DNA of 64,000 bases from Pseudoduganella aquatica (GCF_009857595.1 NZ_WWCU01000018.1:62001-126000), one strand, 5' to 3'; numbered from the stretch's first letter, positions 11,756 through 20,769 are shown. Numbers and translations: made by a program. Notes: generated by a model from the sequence alone, not told the origin.

Positions 11756-12724
11756 CTAGCCGTGGGAAGCGGTCACCGCCGTCCCCTCCTCGTCGCGCGG
11801 ACGGCGCAGCTCATGGGCGAAAGCCGAGTTCCACGCGTCCAGGCCGCCGTGCAGCGGCCGCGCATAGCTGTAGCCGCGCGCATGCATGAGCTTGGCCATA
11901 TGGGCGGCGGTCACGTCGTTGGGGCAGCTGCAATACACAATAATGTGGCGGTCTTTCGGCAGCGACGCGATGACGGCCAGCGGATCGCCGTTGGCCAGCA
12001 GCGCGCCCGGCACGGCCGGTTCCAGCATCTGCGCCGTCACGCTGCGCGCGTCCACCATCACGGGGGCATGGCCGTCCACCAGCAGCTGGCGCAGCTCGTC
12101 CACGGTGATGCGTTCCATCTGCACGGCTTGCTGGAAGCGCTTGCGCTCGACATATTTGTACAGGATGAACAGCGCCAGCAGCACGCCCAGCACGCTCAGC
12201 GCGGTGCCGCCCATGGTGGACAGGATGTCCAGCACGTCGTCTATGCTCTGGTGGAAATAGGCGCCGATGGCGATGCCGGTGCCGGACCAGATCAGCCCAC
12301 CGGGCACGCTGAAGCCGAGGAAGCGCGGATACGAGGTGCCCATGGCGCCCGACATGGGCGGCGCGATGGTGTTAAAACCGGGAATGAATTTGGCCACCAG
12401 CAGCGATTTCGGCCCCCAGCGGCGGAAGTTGTCCTCGGTCTGGCTGACGCAGTAGTCCGGCGACAGCGAGATGCGGCACAGCAGCTTCAGGATGCGCTTG
12501 CCGTAGCGGCGCCCGGCGCGGAACCAGAAAAAGTCGCTCACAGAGCAGGCCAGCAAGGCGGCCGCCAGCACACCGGCCCAATGCAGTTCGCCGTTGGCGG
12601 CAAGCGCGCCCGACACGATCAGCAAGGGGAACGCAGGTATGGGCAGGCCCATCTGTTCGATCAGGACGACCGCGAACACGATGAAGACACCGTATTCCTG
12701 CAGCAATGAGAGTAAGTTGGCCAT
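11756..12724 (-). CDS. DedA-family membrane protein fused to a rhodanese domain
   Basis: Residues 1-200 are a DedA/SNARE-associated membrane protein with about five hydrophobic segments, LPIPAFPLLIVSGALAANG and the FFWFRAGRRYGKRIL amphipathic block; the family includes undecaprenyl-phosphate and phospholipid translocases. Residues 215-310 are a rhodanese domain with MVDARS and the active-site loop YCSCPNDVTAA, whose cysteine would carry the persulfide, then the HGGLDAW motif. The fusion is known in proteobacteria and usually named DedA/GlpE-like. It lies 21 bp downstream of the transporter ATPase gene on the same strand and may be co-transcribed. Which lipid or sulfur substrate it uses cannot be told. 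Confidence 0.88.
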   Translation of the reverse strand: MANLLSLLQEYGVFIVFAVVLIEQMGLPIPAFPLLIVSGALAANGELHWAGVLAAALLACSVSDFFWFRAGRRYGKRILKLLCRISLSPDYCVSQTEDNFRRWGPKSLLVAKFIPGFNTIAPPMSGAMGTSYPRFLGFSVPGGLIWSGTGIAIGAYFHQSIDDVLDILSTMGGTALSVLGVLLALFILYKYVERKRFQQAVQMERITVDELRQLLVDGHAPVMVDARSVTAQMLEPAVPGALLANGDPLAVIASLPKDRHIIVYCSCPNDVTAAHMAKLMHARGYSYARPLHGGLDAWNSAFAHELRRPRDEEGTAVTASHG

Positions 12725-12745
12725 GGTGACGCTATCTTATCCGAA

Positions 12746-14443
12746 TTAGCCGAAATCGTGACGCGGGATCGCTCCAAGCAGCGCTTTGGTGTAGGGATGG
12801 CGCGGATTGCGGTACAGCTCGTCCGAATCCGCCAGCTCCACGACCTCGCCCTGGTTCATCACCATCACCTGGTCTGAAATGTATTTCACCACCGACAAAT
12901 CGTGCGAGATGAAGATATAGGACAAGCCGAACTCGTCCTGCAAATCCTGCAGCAGATTGAGCACCTGCGCCTGCACCGACACGTCCAGCGCCGACACCGA
13001 CTCGTCGCAGACCAGGATTTCCGGCTTCATGGTCAGGCAGCGCGCAATGGCGATGCGCTGCCGCTGGCCGCCGGAAAACTCGTGCGGGTAGCGATGGAAG
13101 GCAAGTGCGGGCAAACCCACTTTTTCCAATAGCTGGTACGCGTTTTCCACACGTTCGCGCTCGTTGGCGCCGATATTGTGCAGCCGCATGGGCTCGAGCA
13201 GGATCTGGCCCACGGTGAAGCGCGGGTTCAGCGAGGCGTAGGGATTCTGGAAAATGATCTGGATGCGGCGCTTGTAGGCCATGTACTCGCTGGCCGGCAT
13301 GGAGATCAGGTCCTTGCCCTCGAACATGGCGGTGCCGCCGGTGGCCTGGTGCAGGCGCAGCAGGGTCAGGCCGACCGTGGTCTTGCCGGAGCCGGACTCG
13401 CCCACCACGCCCAGGGTTTTACCGCGCGGCAGCTTGAACGACACGTCCTTGACCGCCTTGAACTCGCGCTTGCCGAACAGGCCCTCGCGCAGGAAGAAGC
13501 TCTTGCTGAGCTTGTCCACCACCAGCACGTGCTCGTCGTCCGGCGCGGTGCCGCGCGCGCGCTGGCGCAGTTCGATGCCGGCGCCGGCCTTGCCTTCCAT
13601 ATAGTCGTTAATGACGGGCAGGCGCCACGGGCGCGCGTCCAGCGACGGGCGGCAATGCAGCAGCGCGCGGGTGTAGCTGTCCTGCGGGTCGCCGAAGATC
13701 TGGCGCGTGGGGCCGGTTTCGCGCACCTCGCCGTGCCGCATGACGATCACATGGTCCGCGATTTCGCCCACCAGGCCCAGGTCGTGCGTGATGAACAGCA
13801 CTGACATCTGGCGCTTCTTCTGCAGGCTGGCGATCAGCTCCATGATCTGTTTCTGGATGGTGACGTCCAGCGCCGTGGTGGGCTCGTCGGCGATCAGCAG
13901 TTGCGGCTCGCAGGCAATCGCCATGGCGATCATCACGCGCTGCTGCTGGCCGCCGGACATCTGGCTGGGATAGGCGTCGATCTTGCGTGCCGGGTCGGGA
14001 ATGCCGACCTCGTCGAGCAGCGCCAGCGTGCGCGCCCGCGCCTCCTTCTTGTTCATGCCCATGTGCTGGCGCAGCACTTCGCCGATCTGGTAGCCCACCG
14101 TGAACACCGGGTTCAGCGAGGACATCGGTTCCTGGAAGATCATGGAGATGTCCTTGCCGCACATGCGGCGCCGCTCGGCGGTGCTCAGGCGCAGCACGTC
14201 CCGGCCCTGGAACAGGATGCTGCTGGCCGGGTCGATCAGGGTGGTGTCGGCCGGAAGCAGGCCCATCACCGCCAGCGAGCTGACCGATTTGCCGCTGCCC
14301 GATTCGCCCACCAGCGCCACGGTGCTGTTGCGCGGCACGGCGAAGCTGATGCCTTTCACGGCCTCGAAGGTGTTTTTCTTGTCGATGCGGAAGCGCACGC
14401 GCAGATCGCGCACTTCAAGCAGGTTGTGGTCGAGACTGTCCAT
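12746..14443 (-). CDS. Oligopeptide-type ABC transporter, double ATPase subunit (YejF-like)
   Basis: The 565-residue protein holds two complete ATPase modules of the Opp/Dpp family in one chain. Walker A is GESGSGKS in the first and GESGSGKT in the second. The signatures are SGGQQQRVMIAMAI and SGGQRQRIAIARCL, and Walker B is LLIADEPTTALD and ILVCDESVSALD. Each module ends with the family tail for peptide transporters (RALLHCRP, HPYTKALLGAIP). It powers import of peptides or related compounds through the two permeases encoded upstream, and directly abuts the first of them (stop TAA next to ATG). Confidence 0.92.
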   Translation of the reverse strand: MDSLDHNLLEVRDLRVRFRIDKKNTFEAVKGISFAVPRNSTVALVGESGSGKSVSSLAVMGLLPADTTLIDPASSILFQGRDVLRLSTAERRRMCGKDISMIFQEPMSSLNPVFTVGYQIGEVLRQHMGMNKKEARARTLALLDEVGIPDPARKIDAYPSQMSGGQQQRVMIAMAIACEPQLLIADEPTTALDVTIQKQIMELIASLQKKRQMSVLFITHDLGLVGEIADHVIVMRHGEVRETGPTRQIFGDPQDSYTRALLHCRPSLDARPWRLPVINDYMEGKAGAGIELRQRARGTAPDDEHVLVVDKLSKSFFLREGLFGKREFKAVKDVSFKLPRGKTLGVVGESGSGKTTVGLTLLRLHQATGGTAMFEGKDLISMPASEYMAYKRRIQIIFQNPYASLNPRFTVGQILLEPMRLHNIGANERERVENAYQLLEKVGLPALAFHRYPHEFSGGQRQRIAIARCLTMKPEILVCDESVSALDVSVQAQVLNLLQDLQDEFGLSYIFISHDLSVVKYISDQVMVMNQGEVVELADSDELYRNPRHPYTKALLGAIPRHDFG

Positions 14444-15535
14444 TTACTTCACTTTCGGGTCGAGGGCGTCGCGCAGCGCGTCGGTGAACAGGGAAAAGGC
14501 GGTGACCAGCAGCGCCATCGCGGTGGCGGCCGCCGTCAGCTGCCACCATTTTCCGAGGATGAGCTCGTTCTGCGCCTCGTTCAGCATGGAGCCCCAGCTG
14601 ACCACGCCCACCGGCACGCCGAAGCCGAGGAAGCTGAGAATGACTTCGGCCTTGATGAAGCCCACCACCAGGATGGACATCTGCACCAGCGCCACGTGGC
14701 TGACATTGGGGAAGATGTGCGAGAACATCTTGCGCCAGCTGGAGGCGCCGATGGCGTCGGCCGCCATCACGTATTCGCGCGCCTTGTGCTTGATGTATTC
14801 GGCGCGTATCAAACGGTAGGGGCCGGTCCAGCCGGTCAGGCCGAGGATGAGCACGATGGTCATCACGCCCTTTTGCTGCAGCACGGCGGCCACCGTCAAG
14901 ATCATCAGGATGGACGGGATGGAGGTGAAGATGCTGTAGAACCAGTTGAAGAAGTCGTCCACCAGGCCGCCGTAGAAGCCGGACACGGCGCCGAACAAGG
15001 TGCCCAGGCCCACCGCCACCAGGGCCGCCACCAGGCCCACCACGATGGAGGTTTCCGCGCCTTTGATGGTTTTCTTGATGACGTCGTGGCCCCATTTGTC
15101 GCCGCCGAAAGGCAGGCTGGGGAGGCGCTCGGCGGCCGGGCCGGCGGCGCCGGGGAGCTGGGCGCGCAGGGCTTTCAGGTCGTCGGCCAGGGGGTCGGCG
15201 ACGCCGTGCATGTCGACCTCGGGGGCGGGGGCGCCTTGCAGGGCTTGCAGGTCTTCGGCCAGGGGGTCGAATTCGTTGGGCGGTGGCGGAGCCTGGCGGG
15301 TTACGCCCGGGGGGCTAACCCGCCCTACGTCAGCAACGCCGGCGGCGAAGCTGGGGGGGGCGTAGTTGATGCCGACTTCTTCTTCCCAGTCGGAGACGAT
15401 CAGGCCGCTGGCCGAGAGCACCAGCAGCAGCATGAAGGCGCCGACGATGGCCAGGGCCACCATGGCCACGCGGTCGGCGCGCAAACGGCGCCAGGCGAGC
15501 GCCCACAATCCGGGCGCGGCGTGTGTGTTCTGCAT
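14444..15535 (-). CDS. ABC transporter permease (YejE/DppC-like) with an in-frame REP element
   Basis: A 363-residue inner-membrane permease. One N-terminal membrane segment (about 25-45) is followed by a long periplasmic insert, then the BPD_transp_1 domain with five segments and the EAA loop (EYVMAADAIGASSWRKMFSHIFPN). The insert is odd. Residues 70-81, VGRVSPPGVTRQ, are the exact translation of a REP-like palindrome at 15295-15329. Nearby, DPLAEDLQAL (90-99) and DPLADDLKAL (114-123) look like an internal duplication. The domain itself is intact, so function is probably kept. The gene is 10 bp after the first permease gene and abuts the ATPase gene. Confidence 0.88.
   Translation of the reverse strand: MQNTHAAPGLWALAWRRLRADRVAMVALAIVGAFMLLLVLSASGLIVSDWEEEVGINYAPPSFAAGVADVGRVSPPGVTRQAPPPPNEFDPLAEDLQALQGAPAPEVDMHGVADPLADDLKALRAQLPGAAGPAAERLPSLPFGGDKWGHDVIKKTIKGAETSIVVGLVAALVAVGLGTLFGAVSGFYGGLVDDFFNWFYSIFTSIPSILMILTVAAVLQQKGVMTIVLILGLTGWTGPYRLIRAEYIKHKAREYVMAADAIGASSWRKMFSHIFPNVSHVALVQMSILVVGFIKAEVILSFLGFGVPVGVVSWGSMLNEAQNELILGKWWQLTAAATAMALLVTAFSLFTDALRDALDPKVK
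15295..15329. repeat. REP-like palindromic repeat inside the permease reading frame
   Basis: GGCGGGTTACG (15295-15305) and CTAACCCGCCCTACG (15315-15329) match the two REP units at 36926-36960 and 36991-37027 closely in both arms. Elsewhere in the window the element is intergenic; here it lies inside a permease gene and keeps the frame open. Confidence 0.75.
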
Positions 15536-15545
15536 CTGTACTTCC

Positions 15546-16487
15546 TTATTTCAACTGTACGCGGGGGTCGACCGCCTGGTACAGCAGGTCGGTGAGCAGG
15601 TTGAACACCATGGTGGCGATGGCCACGTACACGGTGATGGCTTTGATCACGGGAAAGTCGCTGCGCTCCACCGCCAGGATCACTTCGCGCCCGATGCCGG
15701 GAATGCCGAAGAAGCGCTCCAGCAGGAAGGCGCCGATCAAGAGCGCGGGCAGGTTGGCCATGACGTGCGTGATGATGGGGATGGCGGCGTTGCGCAGCAC
15801 GTGCACCCACATCACGCGCGCCTCGCCCAGCCCCTTGGCGCGCGCGGTGCGCACGTAATCCTGGTTGGCTTCGTCCAGCACGAAGCTGCGGTACAGCCGC
15901 AAGGTGGGCGCGATCGAGACCGCCAGGCCGATCAGGATGGGCAAGGTGGAATAGCGCAGCAGGTTGTCCCAGAAATTCTCGCCCCAGCCCTGCACCGGGA
16001 ACAAGCCCATCTGGTAGGCGAAGCCGTACTGGAACACGATGATGTAGACCAGGATGGAAATCGACATGCCCACGGTGCAGGCTATCATCACGGCGCGGTC
16101 CAGCAGCGAGCCGCGCACGAAGGCGACGATCAGCGCCAGCGCAATGCCGATCAGCGTTTCCAGCAGCGTGAGCGGCACCAGCACCGTCAGCGACGGCCCC
16201 AGGCGCGTGGTGATGATGTTGGACACGGACTCGCCCGTGGCCCAGCTCTGGCCGAAGTCGAAGGTGGCGATCTGCTTCAGGAAGATGCCGAGCTGGACGT
16301 AGTAAGGCTGGTCCACGCCCAGCTGGCGCCGGATGTTGGCGATGCTTTCGGCGTTGGACATCTTGCCCGCCAAAATATAGGCCGGATCGCCGCCCACCCA
16401 GTTGAACAGCACGAACACCAGCAGCACCACGCCCAGCATGGTGGGCAGCATCTGCCACAGGCGGCGCAGAATATAGGCAAGCATCAC
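15546..16487 (-). CDS. ABC transporter permease (YejB/DppB-like)
   Basis: The 313-residue inner-membrane protein starts MMLAYILRRLWQMLPTMLGV, as in DppB/OppB. It has six hydrophobic segments and the permease signature YVRTARAKGLGEARVMWVHVLRNAAIPIITH with the EAA-type loop that contacts the ATPase. RVQLK at the end is usual. It overlaps the preceding substrate-binding-protein relic by 4 bp, so that relic still sets translational coupling for the permease. Confidence 0.92.
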   Translation of the reverse strand: MMLAYILRRLWQMLPTMLGVVLLVFVLFNWVGGDPAYILAGKMSNAESIANIRRQLGVDQPYYVQLGIFLKQIATFDFGQSWATGESVSNIITTRLGPSLTVLVPLTLLETLIGIALALIVAFVRGSLLDRAVMIACTVGMSISILVYIIVFQYGFAYQMGLFPVQGWGENFWDNLLRYSTLPILIGLAVSIAPTLRLYRSFVLDEANQDYVRTARAKGLGEARVMWVHVLRNAAIPIITHVMANLPALLIGAFLLERFFGIPGIGREVILAVERSDFPVIKAITVYVAIATMVFNLLTDLLYQAVDPRVQLK

Positions 16488-17197
16488 TTCCTCTCAATAT
16501 CGATATACGCCCATTCCTGGTGCAGGATGGGATGTTTCTTATAGCCCAGCACACTGCGCTGGGCCAGCATATTCCGGTAGCGCGCGTAGCCCATCATGGC
16601 GCCGCCGGTCGCTTCCAGGCGGCGCGCCATCTTGTGGTACAGCGCGTCGCGCCCGGCGCCGGCCGGCAGGCGCTTGCTGGTGGCGTACCAGGCGTCGTAC
16701 TGCGCGTCTTGGTAGCAGCCGTTGTTGTTCTGGCCGATGTTGGGGCCGTAGAACAGCTGCATGAAATTATCGCCGTCCGGGTAGTCGGCTATCCACTGGT
16801 AATTGCGGGTCTGCAGCTTGCACAGCACCTCGGCCTTCAGGATGTCGGTGAAGATCATGCGCTCGTTCTCCAGGCGGATGCCGCCCAGCACCGGGTCGCG
16901 CATATTCCAGTAGAAATAGGTGATCTCGCGGTCGATCAGGCGCTTCCAGGAATAGACGTAGTCTGCCATGGTCAGCTCGCGCTGCCGGCCCTTGAAGGCC
17001 GGATCCGGGGTGAACAGCAGGCCGCGCTTCAGCCGTATCGTGTACGTCAGGTCGCGCGCCACGGCGGGATCGAAACTGGTTTCCGCGGCAGGCAGGATGT
17101 AGCGCAGCACTTTCACCGGCTCGGCCGATGACGCTGCTGCCGAGCTGAGCGCAAGGCCCAGCAGCAAAGCGGCCCGCCAGCGATGGACTGGTTTCAT
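16484..17197 (-). CDS. Internally deleted substrate-binding protein of the peptide transporter, probable relic
   Basis: The frame encodes 237 residues from the ATG at 17195-17197, chosen because a signal peptide follows (MKPVHRWRAALLLGLALSSA...). Family members (SBP_bac_5) are about 550-600 residues. What remains are separate blocks joined in frame: the N-terminus EPVKVLRYILPAAETSFDPAVARD, a domain I piece LTYTIRLKRGLLFTPDPAFKG, YFYWNMRDPVLGG, and the C-terminal part from YQWIADYPDGDNFMQLFYGP to the end. At least two large internal segments that build the peptide-binding cleft are missing. It cannot form a normal binding protein. I think it is a decayed gene kept open by chance or for coupling to the permease; a new small function is possible. 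Confidence 0.7.
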   Translation of the reverse strand: MKPVHRWRAALLLGLALSSAAASSAEPVKVLRYILPAAETSFDPAVARDLTYTIRLKRGLLFTPDPAFKGRQRELTMADYVYSWKRLIDREITYFYWNMRDPVLGGIRLENERMIFTDILKAEVLCKLQTRNYQWIADYPDGDNFMQLFYGPNIGQNNNGCYQDAQYDAWYATSKRLPAGAGRDALYHKMARRLEATGGAMMGYARYRNMLAQRSVLGYKKHPILHQEWAYIDIERK

Positions 17198-17591
17198 GCA
17201 GGTATATCCCAAGGTTATAGGAGCACCCGCTCCCCCACCATCATCCTTACCCCAGAAAAGCGCGCAAGAAAAAAATATGCTGCAACGCAATACCGAATCC
17301 GCACAAATGACTATCTTTCATAGATGAACGCAACGCAACATAGCCGTATTAACACCGCAAGAGGGTGTTGTTTTTACGCACTTAAAAATGTGCTTTTCAT
17401 TGACAATTCCTGGTGGCCGGTGCTTTGATGCGAACCCTCTCCGAAAACAATATGTGATTTTTGGAGAGAATTGTTGGTGTGCAACTAATTCAAGCCTCCT
17501 GCCGACGCCGCATCCGGGATCTTCCCCTGCGGCGCCAGCAGCGCTATGCCTTATTGCGCCCAAACGATACTTTTCTTGGGAGTTGTTTGTA
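17198..17591. other. Non-coding divergent region between the transporter and receptor A
   Basis: No supported gene. It holds the receptor A promoter (17400-17429) and, right after it, a stem-loop at 17437-17468 (CTCTCC-G-AAAA paired with TTTT-T-GGAGAG, 10-nt loop) that would be the 5' end of the mRNA. The TGTGATTTTT...GAGAATT stretch within it recurs in the receptor C leader at 23743-23762. No clear promoter for the leftward transporter genes was seen. Confidence 0.6.
17400..17429 (+). promoter_or_regulatory. Receptor A promoter (TTGACA, extended -10)
   Basis: TTGACA at 17400-17405, then 18 bp ending in TGC, then TTTGAT at 17424-17429. The same layout occurs before receptors B, C, E, G and the Oar-like gene. 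The predicted start falls at the base of the stem-loop at 17437. Confidence 0.6.
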
Positions 17592-20372
17592 ATGATGATG
17601 GAAACGGTTTTATCCCGCTCGGTGCGCCTGATCTTCTCGGGCAGCGTAGTGGCGGCGGGCCTGATGGCCCAACAGGCTTATGCACAAGACGCCAACATCC
17701 AGCGCGTGGAAATCACGGGCTCGAGCATCAAACGCGCGACCGCGGAAACCGCGTCGCCTATCCAGGTCCTGACCAGCGACGACATGATGAAGTCGGGCAA
17801 GGCCACCGTGGCCGAGTACCTGCAGACCCTGTCGGCCGACGGCGCCGGCTCCCTGCCTACCGGCTTCGGTTCCGGCTTCGCCGCTGGCGCCACCGGCATC
17901 TCCCTGCGCGGCCTGGGCGCGACCTCCACCCTGGTACTGCTGAACGGCCGCCGCATGGCGCCTTTCGCGCGCGCCGACGACGGCCAGAAGAGCTTCACCG
18001 ACCTGTCCACCATCCCGATGCAGATCGTTGAGCGCATCGAAGTGCTGAAAGACGGCGCTTCCTCGCTGTACGGCGCCGACGCCATCGCCGGCGTGGTCAA
18101 CATCATCCTGAAGAAGGACTTCGAAGGCCTGCAGATCAAGGGCGACACCGGCGCTTCGCGCTACTCGGACGCCAAGCAGAACAAGATCTCGGTCACCGCC
18201 GGCAAGGGCAACCTGGACGACGACAAGTACAACATCGTCTTCAACGCCGAATACAGCCACACCGACGGCCTGCAGGCTTCCGACCGCGGCAGCCGCGCCT
18301 GGATCGGCCACGGCGACATCCGCCCTTGGGGCTATGGCGTGGGCACCCAGTACGCTGGCGGCTACATCACCAACGGCGCTTCCTCGCCATCGCCTACCGG
18401 CGCCCTGCTGAACCCGAAAACCGGCCAGTACGTGTCGCTGCCGGGCTGCGCACAGTTCTCCAGCGTCACCCCGCAAGACCCGAACGGCGGCTGCCTGTGG
18501 CACCAGGACAAGTTCCGCTCGATGAATCCAGAGATCGAATCGATCAACCTGTACTCGCGCGGCACCTTCCAGATCAACGCCGACCACCAGGCCTTCTTTG
18601 AAGCCGGCTACTCGGAGCGCGACACTGCCTTCACCCTGACCCCGCCGTCGACCTCGTCGACCGTGGTGTTCCCGGGCCAGAACGGCGGCGCCAACCAGCT
18701 GATCAACTACGGCAACACCATCCTGATGGCTGCCAACCACCCGCAGAACCCGTACGGCGTGCCAGTGCGCGTGCGCTACTCGGCCTTCGACGTGGGCGCC
18801 AGCACCCGCAAGAACACCAACGAGTTCACCCGCTTCGTGGCCGGCCTGAAAGGCACCATCAAGGGCTGGGACTATGAAACCGGCTTCACCTTCTCGCAGT
18901 CCAAGCTGAACCTGGACTGGAGCAATATGCTCAACATGAAGGCGCTGCAGTCGGCCCTGGGCGACCCAAGCTCCAAGCTGTTCCCGTACTACATCGGCGC
19001 GCAGGCGAACAAGAACCCGGCCTCGCTGTACGCAGCCCTGGTGACCAACGCCACCTCCGACTCCAGCACCAAGCTGGTGATCGCCGACTTCAAGGCTAGC
19101 CGCGAACTGTGGGCACTGCCAGGCGGCAAGATGGGTCTGGCCATCGGCGGCGAACACCGCCGCGAAACGCTGAACAACCCATCCCTGTCCGGCACCTCGG
19201 ACGGCTCCATCAACTCCAGCTACACCGCCGCGTTCGGCAAGAACAACGTGTCGGCCGTGTACGCCGAGGTACTGGCGCCGGTGCTGAAGACCGTGGAACT
19301 GACCGCAGCCCTGCGTTACGACCACTACGACCAGTTCAACTCGACCACCCCGAAACTGGGCGCGAAATGGACCCCGGCCAAGAACTTCGCAGTCCGCGGC
19401 ACTTACACCGAAGGCTTCCGCGCACCTAGCGCGGCCGAGTCCAACGTGCTGAGTCAGGCAGTGGGCAGCGCCCCTGTGCGCGATCCTATCCGTTGCCCGG
19501 GCGGCACCCCGGCGGCCGGCGCTTCGCAGACCGACTGCTCGATCACCGTCAGCTCGATCAAGGTCGGCAACCCGAACCTGCAGCCTGAAGAGTCCAAGGG
19601 CTACACCCTGGGCATGGTCTGGGATCCGTTCGAAGGCAACAGCATTGCCGTGGACGCGTTCAAGATCAAGCGCAGCAACGAGATCAACCCGGTCTCCTAC
19701 GCTGAAGCGGCGCAGTCGCCAACGGCCGTGCGCAACGACAACAACCTGAAGAACGCCGCCGGCCAGGTCATCCCTAACTCCGGCTCGCTGCTGGTGGTGT
19801 CGGGCGCCTACCGCAACTCGAGCTACACCGAAGTCACCGGCGTGGATCTGGACGTGAAACAGCGCCTGCGCCTGGGCGCATGGGGCAAAGCCGTCATCGG
19901 CCTGAACCTGACCCACATCTCGTCCTGGCTGCGCGCCGAGTCCGACACCGTGCAGTACCAGTTCGCTGGCACCCACGGCAACTGCGACACCTCGAACTGC
20001 GCCGGCACGCCGAAGAACAAGGCCACCCTGTCCGCTTCCTGGGACATCGGCGCCTGGAACTTCGCGTCCAACCTGAACTACCGCGACAGCATGAAGAACA
20101 TCAAGTTTGAAGGCGACGTGTGCGCTTCCAAGTTTGCCGACGGCACCGTGGCCCCTAACGGCTGCAAACTGGCGTCCTTCACCACGCTGGACCTGTCGAC
20201 CCGCTGGAACTTCAGCAAGAACCTGCAGCTGACCGCGTCCGTCGCCAACGTGCTGGACAAGATCGCTCCGCTGGATCCGCTGACCTACGGCGGCATGAGC
20301 TTCAACCCGATGGACGCTTCCGGCGCCATCGGCCGCTACTTCAAGGTCGGCGCAAACTACAGCTTCAAATAA
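17592..20372 (+). CDS. TonB-dependent receptor A
   Basis: Outer-membrane receptor, 926 residues, for energy-dependent uptake of an unknown substrate. I start it at the ATG run at 17592, preceded by GGGAG; the open frame upstream is non-coding leader. Signal peptide METVLSRSVRLIFSGSVVAA...AYAQ, then the TonB-box/plug region VQRVEITGSSIKRATAETAS and ISLRGLGATSTLVLLNGRRM, then the 22-strand barrel. A conserved extracellular Cys pair (THGNCDTSNCAGTP) is near residue 795. The protein ends NYSFK, so Lys follows the usual terminal Phe. It is a close tandem paralogue of receptor B. No STN signalling domain is present, so sigma/anti-sigma control is unlikely. Confidence 0.93.
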   Translation: MMMETVLSRSVRLIFSGSVVAAGLMAQQAYAQDANIQRVEITGSSIKRATAETASPIQVLTSDDMMKSGKATVAEYLQTLSADGAGSLPTGFGSGFAAGATGISLRGLGATSTLVLLNGRRMAPFARADDGQKSFTDLSTIPMQIVERIEVLKDGASSLYGADAIAGVVNIILKKDFEGLQIKGDTGASRYSDAKQNKISVTAGKGNLDDDKYNIVFNAEYSHTDGLQASDRGSRAWIGHGDIRPWGYGVGTQYAGGYITNGASSPSPTGALLNPKTGQYVSLPGCAQFSSVTPQDPNGGCLWHQDKFRSMNPEIESINLYSRGTFQINADHQAFFEAGYSERDTAFTLTPPSTSSTVVFPGQNGGANQLINYGNTILMAANHPQNPYGVPVRVRYSAFDVGASTRKNTNEFTRFVAGLKGTIKGWDYETGFTFSQSKLNLDWSNMLNMKALQSALGDPSSKLFPYYIGAQANKNPASLYAALVTNATSDSSTKLVIADFKASRELWALPGGKMGLAIGGEHRRETLNNPSLSGTSDGSINSSYTAAFGKNNVSAVYAEVLAPVLKTVELTAALRYDHYDQFNSTTPKLGAKWTPAKNFAVRGTYTEGFRAPSAAESNVLSQAVGSAPVRDPIRCPGGTPAAGASQTDCSITVSSIKVGNPNLQPEESKGYTLGMVWDPFEGNSIAVDAFKIKRSNEINPVSYAEAAQSPTAVRNDNNLKNAAGQVIPNSGSLLVVSGAYRNSSYTEVTGVDLDVKQRLRLGAWGKAVIGLNLTHISSWLRAESDTVQYQFAGTHGNCDTSNCAGTPKNKATLSASWDIGAWNFASNLNYRDSMKNIKFEGDVCASKFADGTVAPNGCKLASFTTLDLSTRWNFSKNLQLTASVANVLDKIAPLDPLTYGGMSFNPMDASGAIGRYFKVGANYSFK

Positions 20373-20396
20373 TTCATCATTTGAGGGCTTAGCCTG

Positions 20397-20427
20397 AAAA
20401 GGGCGGTGAGCGATCACCGCCCTTTTT
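20397..20427 (+). terminator. Terminator of receptor A
   Basis: GGGCGGTGA-GCGA-TCACCGCCC (20401-20422) with AAAA before and TTTTT after. It has the same GNRA-loop design as the terminators after B and C. Confidence 0.93.
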
Positions 20428-20769
20428 GCATATAAGTGTCGCCAAAAACTAACGCATTTCCACGCAAGCGTTAAACCCGGCGGCGCCCCGAGCAACAAAG
20501 CTGCTACATCAAGTTACATGCCGTAGTCCGAATTTACTGGATGTTAGGGCTTGCCACAGCCATTTTCCCTGCCTGAACAACAACTATCGGTCCGCAAATA
20601 GGGGGATCACGTACATTGACAGCTGAACCCGGCTGATGATTTCATCGAACAATTGAGCAAATGCCTAGCCCTTTGCTCAACTGGAAACGGGAAAGTTGCG
20701 CACCAACTTGCCAGATGCAGGACGCTGCGCACATCCGTTCGAACATCTCAACAGTTGGAGGCTTTTAGT
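20428..20769. other. Non-coding leader region of receptor B
   Basis: No supported gene. It contains an inverted repeat TAACGC/GCGTTA (20450-20455, 20468-20473), the receptor B promoter, and a perfect 9-bp stem-loop TTGAGCAAA/TTTGCTCAA (20653-20661, 20672-20680) that begins seven bases after the -10. Confidence 0.6.
20616..20645 (+). promoter_or_regulatory. Receptor B promoter (TTGACA, extended -10)
   Basis: TTGACA at 20616-20621, 18-bp spacer ending TGA, TTTCAT at 20640-20645. It matches the receptor A, C and Oar-like promoters. Confidence 0.6.

Noticed and set aside
17610-20498. Very long antisense frames opposite receptors A, B, C, D, E and F
   Set aside because: They are low-complexity His/Val/Gly/Gln-rich shadows of strongly biased codons, with no start signals.
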